From: Candidatus Gastranaerophilales bacterium
Lineage (GTDB): Bacteria > Cyanobacteriota > Vampirovibrionia > Gastranaerophilales > Gastranaerophilaceae
Direction: 5' to 3'
Assembly (NCBI GenBank): GCA_023662705.1
Contig: JAMPIM010000004.1
Coordinates: 1 to 64,000, forward strand
DNA length: 64,000 nt
The notes under the pieces are model-generated. The model saw nothing but the letters and a program-made list of their open reading frames with translations. It was not told where the DNA came from and searched no databases. This document shows, piece after piece, positions 51,301 to 59,257 of this stretch; within the stretch, counting starts at the first letter, position 1; each line of letters opens with the position of its first letter. The translations under genes and the position numbers were made by a program.

Positions 51301-54300
51301 ATATTTTGCCGTCAGTTCCGAAATTTGCAGTTATTCCGTATTGAGCAAACTTAGAATTTAGAGTTGCAATTGTATCATTGTTGTTAATATTAATTGCGAT
51401 ACGAGTACCGTCGCGGTAAGCATAAATTTGACCGTTTGTTATATTTAAATTATTGCCTGATGAGTCAGTCAAATCTTTTAACTGAGTATCTTCGGTCATA
51501 TTTGTGACAATTGTACGGTTTTGTATTTCTGAATTAGTATTAAAACCACTGATAGTGGTTGTTACCGTTGTAGTATTGGCACTTCCAGTTAATCCGAACG
51601 CGTTGCCGAAGTTAGTAATGTATCCGTCATTAGTACCACGAAGAGTCACTACACCATTGCTGATAGAACCGGAAATTCCGTATCCAGCGAGTTCTGCTAA
51701 TACATCGCCAATTGTCTTGTCATTAGAAGCTGTAACTGTGAAAGCACCACCTTCGTACACCCCGGTGATAGTACCCGCTTTAGCAATCTGCCCCATTGTT
51801 GTTGTGCCGTCAGCGTTGAGTGTAACATTACGATTTTGTCGGTTAGATAGAGAATTAAAACCGCTGATAGTGGTTGTTATGATTGTAGTATTGGCACTTC
51901 CAGTTAACCCGAACGCATTGCCGAAATCAGTAATATATCCGTCATTAGTACCACGAAGAGTCACTACACCATTGCTGATAGATCCGGAAATTCCGTATCC
52001 AGCGAGTTCTGCTAATACATCCCCGATAGTTTTGTCCGCAGAAGCGGTGACCGCGAATGCAGCGCCTTCGTACACCCCAGTGATAGTACCTGCTTTAGCA
52101 ATCTGTCCCATTGTTGTTGAGCCATCTGCGTTGAGTGTAACATTACGATTCTGTCGGTTAGATAGAGAATTAAAGCCGCTGATAGTAGTTGTTACGGTTG
52201 TAGTATTGGCACTTCCAGTTAATCCGAACGCGTTGCCGAAATTAGTAATGTATCCGTCATTAGTCCCTCGAAGAGTAACCACTCCATTGCTGATAGAGCC
52301 GGAAATGCCGTATCCTGCGAGTTCTGCTAATACATCGCCAATGGTTTTGTCATTAGAAGCCGTAATCGTGAATGCACCACCTTCGTACACCCCAGTGATA
52401 GTACCTGCTTTAGCAATCTGTCCCATTGTTGTTGAACCATCTGCGTTGAGTGTAACATTACGATTCTGTCGGTTAGATAGAGAATTAAAACCGCTGATGG
52501 TAGTTGTTACGGTTGTAGTATGTGCACTTCCTGTTAACCCGAATGCGTTACCAAAATTAGTAATGTATCCATCATTAGTACCTCGAAGAGTCACGATACC
52601 ATTTTCAATAGAGCCGGAAATACCATATCCTGCAAGCTCTGCTAATACATTCCCGATAGTTTTGTCAGCAGAAGCAGTGACCGTGAATGCAGCGCCTTCG
52701 TACACCCCGGTGATAGTACCCGCTTTAGCAATCTGCCCCATTGTTGTAGCGCCGTCAGCGTTGAGTGTAACATTACGATTTTGTCGGTTAGATAGAGAAT
52801 TAAAACCGCTGATAGTGGTTGTTACGGTTGTAGTATTGGCACCTCCTGTTAATCCGAATGCCTTACCAAAATCAGTAATATAGCTGTCGTTGCTACCATT
52901 GAATGTTATTACCCCACCATTGATAGAACACTGAATACCGTATCCTGCGAGTTCGGTTAGTACATCTCCGACTGTTTTGGAAGTGGAAGCCGTAACAGTG
53001 AATGTATTGCCTTCATATACACCTGTAATCTTCGCATTGCTTGAATTGCCAACAATTTGCCCGGCGGAGTTATATAATGCAGTCATACTACAATCAGAGT
53101 TGATAGATTTAAGTTTTCTTACACTTAGTTCCTTTGAGTGTGTATTAGATGTTTGCATTGTTTCTATGACTTTATAAGTAGAACCTAAACCTATACTAGC
53201 ACCGCTTAAGCCCAGCGCAGATTTTACACCGTTTGACATTTCTGTGATATAACCGTCATATGTACCCGTAATATAAGCTACGCCATCTCTCATAATTGCA
53301 GAGATACCGTATCCGCCGAGGGCAGATACCATATCCCAAACAGTGTTGGTAGAATCTATCGATATAGTGAAGGCTTTTCCTTCATGATAACCTTTTATAT
53401 ATTCACCCGTGGCTGTGGCGGCAAGTCCCAGCTGCTCAAACGAGGATTGTAGAGTCATCTTCTCCGTGAGAGTGACCGGAGTTGTTGTAGTTACACTTTC
53501 GGTTGTTGTTACAGTTACAGTTTCGGTCCTAGTGGTTGTAATACTAACTGTCTGCGTTGCTGTTGCAGTAACTGTGATTGTGCTGGTTGTCGTTATTGTA
53601 GTAGTCGTGCCAGGAATTGTAATAGTTTCAGTTCCGGTTTTACTTGGTGTTCCTTCAACAGTTTGCAGGTTTGGACTAACACCCAGATTACTCGAACCAC
53701 CTGTGTTGCTATTATTAACATTCCCTCTAAATAATTGACCAACGAAGTCCCCGGTGATTTCAATACTACGTCCACTTTCAAGTCTCGCTATTGCATTAAC
53801 AGAACCATCAGGATTTGTTTCAAGATAAACAGCTGAACCATGTGCTCCCAGTGCATTCAGTGTATTTGTAATATCATTCAACACAAATTGGAGTGTGTAA
53901 TCTCCATATTCAAGCAGCGTTTGCGAAGTTCCATTAACTGTAATCGTAATATGAAATTCAGTAGCTTGATGAGCATCACCACTTGAATCAAGGGCGCCAG
54001 GTCCTTTTATATGGGTACCACCAATGATAAGATCGCAAATACTTGCTGTTCCTGATGCTTCAGTTGTGCTATAAATAGTTGTATAAGTATCCCTGACGGT
54101 CGTACCACCACCTGTTACGGTTGTTGCGCTTCCCGCGACAGTCTGCGTCGAGAGTGTTGTAACTGTTATGACGGTAGTACCTGTTTCTGATATTGTTACT
54201 GTTTGCGTATAAGTTTTATTAACATCGTCTGTTGTAGTGTCATATCTTACTGACAAATATGTCCGCTGCGTACCGCTCATTTCTATGCCGACAGTCTTAG

Positions 54301-57300
54301 TAATAGGGGTATCAACTCTGCCAATACCTAATTCATCCAATAACTCGCCTTCGGCATAGTTACCTACAGTAGAAGTGAGGGTAATAACTCCGTCTACATA
54401 TGTCCCTTGAATACCAAGAGTCTCAAGTCTTGTTAGTAAATCGCTAATAGACTCACCTTCGCTATGATCTATAGTAACAGTTCCAATTTTCTGAGCCTTT
54501 TGATTATATACAGTGATCCAATACTTATCGTCAGCCAAGCTTAAATGATCCCAAATACACTCATTTGCAGGTATGTATTCTGTGGAATGATAATATAACT
54601 TTTCTGTGCTTGCGCTGGTACCAACGGTAGTAGTTACAGTTGCAGTTGTTGTATTTGTAGAAATACCAAGACTGGTGAGTAATGCGCCCTCTGCATAAGC
54701 ACCGTTGTTAGATGCAAGCGTAATAACCCCGTCTTCCATCGTGCCTTGTATGCCGAGATTATCCAGAGCTTTGAACATAGCTTCAAAAGTAGTTGTGTTA
54801 TTAACCGTGATACTTCCAACCGTTCCGCCGTCTTTGTTCTTGACTTCAATAACCTGATTACCGCTTACAGTCGTGAAGTTATTAATAACATCAGTTATTT
54901 TAGCAGTCTGATTTTCAACGTGGGTTAATGCGCTTGAAGTTTTTGTTGTGCCTGTTGTAGTAGTTACAGTAATAGTCGTCTTATCGGTAGAAATACCGAG
55001 TGATGTGAGCAATGCCCCTTCTGCATACGCACCGTTGTTGGATGTAAGAGTAATAACTCCGTCTTCCATCGTGCCTTGTATGCCGAGATTATCCAAAGCT
55101 TTGAACATTTGTTCGAAAGTAGTAGCGTTATTAACCGTGATACTGCCAACAGTTCCGCCGTCTTTGTTCTTAACTTCAATAACCTGATTACCGCTTACAG
55201 TTGTGAAGTTATTAATAACGTCAGTTATTTTAGCAGTCTGGTTTTCAACATGAGTTAATGCGCTTGAAGTTTTTGTCGTACCTGTTGTAGTAGTTACAGT
55301 AATAGTCGTCTTATCGGTAGAAATACCGAGTGATGTGAGCAATGCCCCTTCTGCATACGCACCGTTGTTAGATGTAAGCGTAATAACTCCGTCTTCCATC
55401 GTGCCTTGTATGCCGAGATTATCCAGAGCTTTGAACATTTGTTCGAAAGTAGTGGTATTATTAACTGTAATACTTCCAATAGTTCCGCCATCTTTATTCT
55501 TGACCTCAATAACCTGATTACCGCTTACAGTTGTGAAGTTATTAATAATATCAGTTATTTTAGCAGTCTGATTTTCAACGTGGGTTAATGCGCTTGAAGT
55601 TTTTGTTGTGCCTGTTGTAGTAGTTACAGTAATAGTCGTCTTATCGGTAGAAATACCGAGTGATGTGAGCAATGCCCCTTCTGCATACGCACCGTTGTTG
55701 GATGTAAGAGTAATAACTCCGTCTTCCATCGTGCCTTGTATGCCGAGATTATCCAAAGCTTTGAACATTTGTTCGAAAGTAGTAGCGTTATTAACTGTAA
55801 TACTTCCAATTGTACCGCCGTCTTTGTTCTTAGCTTCAATCACCTGATTACCACTTACTGTCGTGAAGTTATTAATAACATCAGTTATTTTAGCAGTCTG
55901 ATTTTCAACATGAGTCAATGCGCTGGAAGTCTGTGTAGTACCTGTTGTAGTAGTTACAGTTACAGTTTTTGTAACAGCGTTCATGCCCAGTTGTCCCAGC
56001 AAATCTCCGGTTACATAGCTTCCGTTATTTGAAGTAAAAGAAATTCTTCCGTTATCCATAGAGGCTGTGATGCCAAAATTATCAAGTGCATTAAAGAATT
56101 CTTCAAAAGTTGTCGTGTTGTTGATGCTTACAGTTCCAATATTATTGCCTTCTGCATCATGTACTACAAGTGTTTTATTAGCAGGCAGCGTAATAAAATT
56201 ATTCATGACCGAATCAAGCGATGCAATCTCTTCCTGTTTTGTATATAGATTCGTTGAGGTAATATATTTACCGGAAACAGTTGTAACCAGCCCAAGAACT
56301 CCGCCAAGTGTGCCCGCAGAAGTAGAGGAGGTTAAATTAGCATTCTCAATATGAATTGTAGAATGTGTTTCATCAAATGCAGCTGAAATACCTGCGTTTT
56401 CTAATGCAGTAATTAATCCATCTACTGTCATTGATTGTGTTACATTAATAGTTCTGTTTTCTCCGCGTACATTAAATACTGCATTCTGAGTTCCACTCAA
56501 ACCTAAATCCTTTAATGTGGTAGATTTTGTTGCTGCAATCGTATTTGTAACAGTATATCGTAACGCTTGTGATTTTGCAGATGTATGTGCTACGCCTATC
56601 TGGTCGGCTGATATTGCAGGTGCACCATATAGAAGTGTCAAAAGGTTTGTGCCATGTTTATATCTAGCCTCGGTTTCTCTTATTGTACCGTTATTAATAA
56701 GAGCATTGACATCAGCATCAGATAATGTTTTAAAGCTGCCTCCGGTTATTTCAAGAACTCCATTTTCTTCATCAAGTTCAGAATAAATACCGAAGTTAGA
56801 TAAATCAGCCATTAAGTTTTGAATTGTTTGACCTGAATAGATTTTTAAATATTGTTTTTGCCCCGCTGTATCCGTAACCTCCAAATATCCTTCGCTTACT
56901 TTTAAATCATCAACAAGTTTTGTATCAAGAGTCACGAGTTCAAATGTTTCAATTGTTTCTGTAAGTGGATTTCCGGTTGCCCATGCAGTATACGGTTCAC
57001 TATTTAGTCCTAAAGCCTTAATAGCATCAAAGGTTCCGCCTGTAATTGTCCCGCCTGTAATCTCAATTCTGCCGTCACTCTTAAGTTCGGCACTCAACCC
57101 TGCATTTGAAATATTTGTAAGCAAATCTCCAAGTGTGCTTGTGGATGTTACAATAATGGTTTTATTCTCACCATTTGAATTCTTTAGAGTAACTGTCTGA
57201 TTTCCGGTAATTGTTACTCCGTTACCAAGATCAACCAGTTTTGTGGCAAGAGTTGCTGCCGTAACAGTGGTTGCAATTGTTTGATAACTTAAGTTCCCGC

Positions 57301-57631
57301 TCTGCTGGTGATTTGCGCTGACAACTTCTTCAAATCCAAAAATTTCTTTTAATTTTGTACTGCCGTCATTTATAATTTCAGCATCGCTTATTGTAAAGCA
57401 ACCTTCTTCATTAAGTGAAGCTTCAATATCTTTTGCACGTAAGGCAGTTATAAAATCATCCAAAGTAGTGTTCTGGTTGATTGAGAAAGTATAATTTGCT
57501 CCGTTTGCCTCAACTGTAATCGTGCCGTTTTGAACCCCGAGCTCGGAAAGTTTTGTAGAACCTGTTGCTGCACTATATTCTGTGGTTAATGTCTCATACT
57601 GTAATTGATTACTTGTATAACCTTCATTCAC
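48362..57631 (-). CDS. fliD: Giant FliD-like flagellar cap protein, main body
   Basis: This frame of 3,089 codons makes up most of a FliD-like protein; ordinary FliD has 400-700 residues. The C-terminal 350 residues match FliD_C, ending YFSAAEKSYDTKIKRIDSKI and a coiled-coil tail. The middle holds about 35-40 related blocks of 45-110 residues, each with T-[LI]-x(5)-L-x-x-x-G-I-x-A-x(6)-G-x-[IL]-x-[IF], like the hook IN motif. Two sets are near-identical: four 110-residue units (54624-55943) and five 105-residue units (51551-53125). The first ATG at 57631 is only the first in this frame; the frame stays open upstream to the poly-C run at 57814, past which the FliD N-terminus lies in another frame. 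It would cap the filament and contact the host. Confidence 0.8.
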   Translation of the reverse strand: MNEGYTSNQLQYETLTTEYSAATGSTKLSELGVQNGTITVEANGANYTFSINQNTTLDDFITALRAKDIEASLNEEGCFTISDAEIINDGSTKLKEIFGFEEVVSANHQQSGNLSYQTIATTVTAATLATKLVDLGNGVTITGNQTVTLKNSNGENKTIIVTSTSTLGDLLTNISNAGLSAELKSDGRIEITGGTITGGTFDAIKALGLNSEPYTAWATGNPLTETIETFELVTLDTKLVDDLKVSEGYLEVTDTAGQKQYLKIYSGQTIQNLMADLSNFGIYSELDEENGVLEITGGSFKTLSDADVNALINNGTIRETEARYKHGTNLLTLLYGAPAISADQIGVAHTSAKSQALRYTVTNTIAATKSTTLKDLGLSGTQNAVFNVRGENRTINVTQSMTVDGLITALENAGISAAFDETHSTIHIENANLTSSTSAGTLGGVLGLVTTVSGKYITSTNLYTKQEEIASLDSVMNNFITLPANKTLVVHDAEGNNIGTVSINNTTTFEEFFNALDNFGITASMDNGRISFTSNNGSYVTGDLLGQLGMNAVTKTVTVTTTTGTTQTSSALTHVENQTAKITDVINNFTTVSGNQVIEAKNKDGGTIGSITVNNATTFEQMFKALDNLGIQGTMEDGVITLTSNNGAYAEGALLTSLGISTDKTTITVTTTTGTTKTSSALTHVENQTAKITDIINNFTTVSGNQVIEVKNKDGGTIGSITVNNTTTFEQMFKALDNLGIQGTMEDGVITLTSNNGAYAEGALLTSLGISTDKTTITVTTTTGTTKTSSALTHVENQTAKITDVINNFTTVSGNQVIEVKNKDGGTVGSITVNNATTFEQMFKALDNLGIQGTMEDGVITLTSNNGAYAEGALLTSLGISTDKTTITVTTTTGTTKTSSALTHVENQTAKITDVINNFTTVSGNQVIEVKNKDGGTVGSITVNNTTTFEAMFKALDNLGIQGTMEDGVITLASNNGAYAEGALLTSLGISTNTTTATVTTTVGTSASTEKLYYHSTEYIPANECIWDHLSLADDKYWITVYNQKAQKIGTVTIDHSEGESISDLLTRLETLGIQGTYVDGVITLTSTVGNYAEGELLDELGIGRVDTPITKTVGIEMSGTQRTYLSVRYDTTTDDVNKTYTQTVTISETGTTVITVTTLSTQTVAGSATTVTGGGTTVRDTYTTIYSTTEASGTASICDLIIGGTHIKGPGALDSSGDAHQATEFHITITVNGTSQTLLEYGDYTLQFVLNDITNTLNALGAHGSAVYLETNPDGSVNAIARLESGRSIEITGDFVGQLFRGNVNNSNTGGSSNLGVSPNLQTVEGTPSKTGTETITIPGTTTTITTTSTITVTATATQTVSITTTRTETVTVTTTESVTTTTPVTLTEKMTLQSSFEQLGLAATATGEYIKGYHEGKAFTISIDSTNTVWDMVSALGGYGISAIMRDGVAYITGTYDGYITEMSNGVKSALGLSGASIGLGSTYKVIETMQTSNTHSKELSVRKLKSINSDCSMTALYNSAGQIVGNSSNAKITGVYEGNTFTVTASTSKTVGDVLTELAGYGIQCSINGGVITFNGSNDSYITDFGKAFGLTGGANTTTVTTTISGFNSLSNRQNRNVTLNADGATTMGQIAKAGTITGVYEGAAFTVTASADKTIGNVLAELAGYGISGSIENGIVTLRGTNDGYITNFGNAFGLTGSAHTTTVTTTISGFNSLSNRQNRNVTLNADGSTTMGQIAKAGTITGVYEGGAFTITASNDKTIGDVLAELAGYGISGSISNGVVTLRGTNDGYITNFGNAFGLTGSANTTTVTTTISGFNSLSNRQNRNVTLNADGSTTMGQIAKAGTITGVYEGAAFAVTASADKTIGDVLAELAGYGISGSISNGVVTLRGTNDGYITDFGNAFGLTGSANTTIITTTISGFNSLSNRQNRNVTLNADGTTTMGQIAKAGTITGVYEGGAFTVTASNDKTIGDVLAELAGYGISGSISNGVVTLRGTNDGYITNFGNAFGLTGSANTTTVTTTISGFNTNSEIQNRTIVTNMTEDTQLKDLTDSSGNNLNITNGQIYAYRDGTRIAININNNDTIATLNSKFAQYGITANFGTDGKIYYDGSNDSYLTTGGIGANASNILSKLGISGDWSTRYDSDSKKLQYTTTSNNVVNEHTKLKQLNNTSGRNLGITNGEYTIYQNGVRTTETITDDTTVGDLIASLGSYGMIANLDADGSINIGAYNNTYIATSAGAGAKTNLVTTLFAEWDFVNIYTSNGLSIPADVTVAVSRTTKLADINEGTYSDGNITVIKDGVQTNISLTADDTLGTLMDELALYGFDSVINDKGQLILKNKGNSIIQTYSGSNKKSNILDILGITAEKWISTDAYDSKPIEVIKTSTFNTAATRETELSKLGITTGEYNIFANGVKYTAYISSDETLGSFIDTLTRFGLTANLIDNGTSSLLKISGAGDVYVAKSASTTSASNVANILFPAANNDKQYNYTAGLETSTIVTTHTNATSDTLLSNLDIVWGNSTLKAKGDLSVKVDGLDNIIKISDDDTIGTLINKFEQLGLIATLSDGVLMIQSGYKDFTINNTGTSSLVANLGLAYNDDLGGYSASNDTCQATTTVVEERSISSANYADGNTKLSQLNISSGSLSIFRDGQRAVIQVNQDETFNQLHSRITTAFADANIRFVNGYLEFYSTSGASIDVGSTTDTSNFSAICGVSNDGTGVVRSARELYKVNGESVITTAGLFRKGDVTEGSFIIGTAEFNITNSTTLSDIISQINASEGANATAYWDSVDGKLVIKSRTTGASFINIEAGTSNFTDIMGYTITERNANGSIKTTRLDVNLQNLGKNAVFKINGTRFTSTSNTIGSDISRITGVTINLKGINEDGGSTTLTIEKDKETVATAVSDIVDAYNLLIENVDKEVARGAQLSDQFTLKLIRNQIRTLMTSSIAGTSVFKNLDAIGISLDKASASNIRTDNINVLSFNKDKFIQAFEADRDAVKELLVGNETRKGIFVQVEDIIEQAVAGVTGYFSAAEKSYDTKIKRIDSKITRAKKDAERYKARLEAKFASMDLLIAKFQNQYSSFLGM
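51551..53125 (-). repeat. Five tandem 315-bp units in fliD
   Basis: The marker GATAGTGGTTGTT (or a close form) begins at 51551, 51866, 52181, 52496 and 52811, exactly 315 bp apart. The first four units are nearly identical and the last is diverged. Each encodes 105 residues (GFNSLSNRQNRNVTLNADG...). Confidence 0.9.
54624..55943 (-). repeat. Four tandem 330-bp units in fliD
   Basis: GTCTTCCATCGTGCC begins at 54731, 55061, 55391 and 55721, 330 bp apart. Each unit codes for 110 residues (SSALTHVENQTAKITDVINN...). Differences between units are few and synonymous or conservative, as expected from recent tandem duplication. A more distant copy follows at about 55944-56270. Confidence 0.92.
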
Positions 57632-57792
57632 TCCTTCAAGATGCAGAGCATTTTTAATACCTGTATTGCCAATATCTTTGATATCATCGATGCCGACATC
57701 AACAGAAAATACACCTGTTGTTTTACTAAAAGATGCATTGATACCTTTATCTTTTAGTTTCTCAATAAAAGACCCTATTGTGTCTGTATTCG

Positions 57793-58281
57793 TTATCTGG
57801 AGCGCCTTTTCGACCCCCCCCCCCGAGGGTCCCGTACGGAGATGGTTCCAGCCGTTACTCCAAGGCTAGCAAGCAGGGAATCTACAGTTGCGGTTGTTGT
57901 TTCAATAATCGTAGTAAAGAAGTTGATGCCACTGACGGCATTAGTATTACCGGCGAGTTGATTAACTTGTATTTGATAAACAGCTTCTTCGGCAGCAGTT
58001 GTTGCTGATGCTGTCAGAACATTCAAGTCTGCTGAAGTAGCAAGATTTTGAGCAAATAAATCTGTTGAAGCAATATTGAATTTTGAATCAGTAATTCTTT
58101 CAAGCACTGAACGGAAAGATGAGAAAAATGATTTTATGCCTTCAAGAGTATCTCTGGACAACACAATATTCTCACGTTGTTCTTCAAGCTTTGTTACTTT
58201 TGCTTGTTTAAGAGCTGTGAGAGATTCAATCCATGATGATGTATCCAAACCGGACGCTAATCCGCTAAAAGATATTGTCAT
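57793..58281 (-). CDS. fliD: FliD N-terminal fragment, split from the body by a poly-G frameshift
   Basis: These 162 codons start MTISFSGLASGLDTSSWIES, the FliD_N domain, and continue with the coiled-coil-like region that FliD uses to contact the filament. After SVRDPRGGG the frame enters an 11-base G run (57824-57814 on the coding strand) and stops at 57793, 25 residues later out of homology. With one more G (12) or two fewer (9) the frame would join the main body, giving about 3,306 or 3,305 residues. A ribosome site before ATG 58281 is weak (GCAGG). Confidence 0.8.
   Translation of the reverse strand: MTISFSGLASGLDTSSWIESLTALKQAKVTKLEEQRENIVLSRDTLEGIKSFFSSFRSVLERITDSKFNIASTDLFAQNLATSADLNVLTASATTAAEEAVYQIQVNQLAGNTNAVSGINFFTTIIETTTATVDSLLASLGVTAGTISVRDPRGGGSKRRSR
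57814..57824 (-). repeat. Poly-G tract of 11 (C on the plus strand) in fliD
   Basis: The plus strand reads CGA, eleven C, then GAGGG. Homopolymer G/C runs of this length are classical slip sites of phase-variable surface genes, and also classical places for sequencing error. The tract separates two frames of one gene. Confidence 0.9.
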
Positions 58282-58367
58282 TTATTGCAGCCTGCTTATT
58301 CTTTATTCTACTATATTTGTGTAGTTATGAATTGCAATATACCATATTTATATACTATTTGCAAGTT

Positions 58368-58706
58368 TTAAATTCCTAAAGAATTTTCCGCATCAATAAT
58401 GTCGCATTCTTTTAGTGCCATAAATGAATCAAATACCGTTTCTTTTGCAGGTAATAATACTTTCTTTAGAGGAGCTAAATAATTGCTGACAAATCCTAAT
58501 GCTCTTGTCACACCATCTCTTGTTCGTTCTTCAAATATAGCAAGTGAGGATGAATCGTGTCCCCATGTTTTAATATTTTTTGTCTGCGAGAAAAACGCTT
58601 CACAGGTACTGTGCCCACGGCGATTAGCTTCCCAAAATAACTCGTCATTTAATCTTTTAGGTATTTGTGCTTGAAATGACACTGATGCAATCGGACTAAC
58701 TTGCAT
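58368..58706 (-). CDS. Unknown small protein, 3' end forms the 41-bp repeat
   Basis: This is a 112-residue protein starting MQVSPIASVSFQAQIPKR. The ATG 58706 is preceded by GAGGAG; the longer frame to 58733 lacks this. Its last 13 codons, KECDIIDAENSLGI-stop, are repeated after tRNA-Met at 22.86 kb. The N-terminal SVSFQ motif recalls VFQGG at the start of the kinase-like protein at 60.1 kb. Function unknown. It lies between fliD and the Spy/CpxP-like gene on the minus strand. Confidence 0.65.
   Translation of the reverse strand: MQVSPIASVSFQAQIPKRLNDELFWEANRRGHSTCEAFFSQTKNIKTWGHDSSSLAIFEERTRDGVTRALGFVSNYLAPLKKVLLPAKETVFDSFMALKECDIIDAENSLGI
58372..58412 (+). repeat. 41-bp direct repeat, right copy (possible attR)
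   Basis: Matches 22858-22898 at 40 of 41 positions, same orientation. It spans the last 13 codons of the 58368-58706 gene and its stop. Confidence 0.65.
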
Positions 58707-58764
58707 ATAAAACTCCTCTATATAATACAACACCTCTTAATTCTAGAGTATTTTAAAATACGTG

Positions 58765-59223
58765 TCAATTGTTCTTAATACTCTTTTTTAATTCTTTAAT
58801 TTCTTTTTTACTTTTAGCCCTAAATTCCTTTTTAGCATTTTTATAGGCAGTTTTTTGTTCGGATGTCAATATTTGTTTGAATTCTTTTTCATAACCCTTT
58901 TTAATATATGAAATCCGTTTTTCTACAACTTTAAAATCTTTTCTAACCGCATTAACTTTTTCTACTGTGCAATCATCACTTTTTGCAATTTCATCCAGTT
59001 TACTGATATTTAATGAAATTTCTTTTAATTCGGGCTCAAGTTTTTGGTAAATTACGGCATCAATTTTATTAATTTCTTCTGTTTGGCTCTCCGTAAGATT
59101 TAAAGTTTCATATATAGAATTTCTGTGTTGTTTGAATCTATCTAATAAATCATTAGAATCCTGTGCAAAAATAGGATTGGATAACACAAATGATAATGTA
59201 ATGAATAGAATATATTTTTTCAT
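58765..59223 (-). CDS. Spy/CpxP-like periplasmic protein
   Basis: This is a 152-residue protein with a signal peptide MKKYILFITLSFVLSNPIFA, cleaved near AQDS. Two LTxxQ-type motifs follow, NLTESQTEEI and ILTSEQKTAY, about 90 residues apart, as in Spy/CpxP chaperones. The mature protein is helical, very lysine-rich at the end (KSKKEIKELKK). It is likely a stress or envelope chaperone. AAGGAGAG lies about 9 bases before ATG 59223; a longer frame to 59283 lacks a signal peptide start. Confidence 0.7.
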   Translation of the reverse strand: MKKYILFITLSFVLSNPIFAQDSNDLLDRFKQHRNSIYETLNLTESQTEEINKIDAVIYQKLEPELKEISLNISKLDEIAKSDDCTVEKVNAVRKDFKVVEKRISYIKKGYEKEFKQILTSEQKTAYKNAKKEFRAKSKKEIKELKKSIKNN

Positions 59224-59257
59224 ACCTGCACTCTCCTTAATGATAGAATAGCATAAA

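Noticed and set aside
51504..52883. 459-residue plus-strand frame opposite the fliD repeats
   Set aside because: It is the antisense shadow of the 315-bp tandem units; it repeats with the same period and has no ribosome site or promoter.
48362..57631. Diversity-generating retroelement acting on the fliD repeats
   Set aside because: No reverse transcriptase or template repeat lies in the window, and unit differences are few and not adenine-biased as far as I can see.
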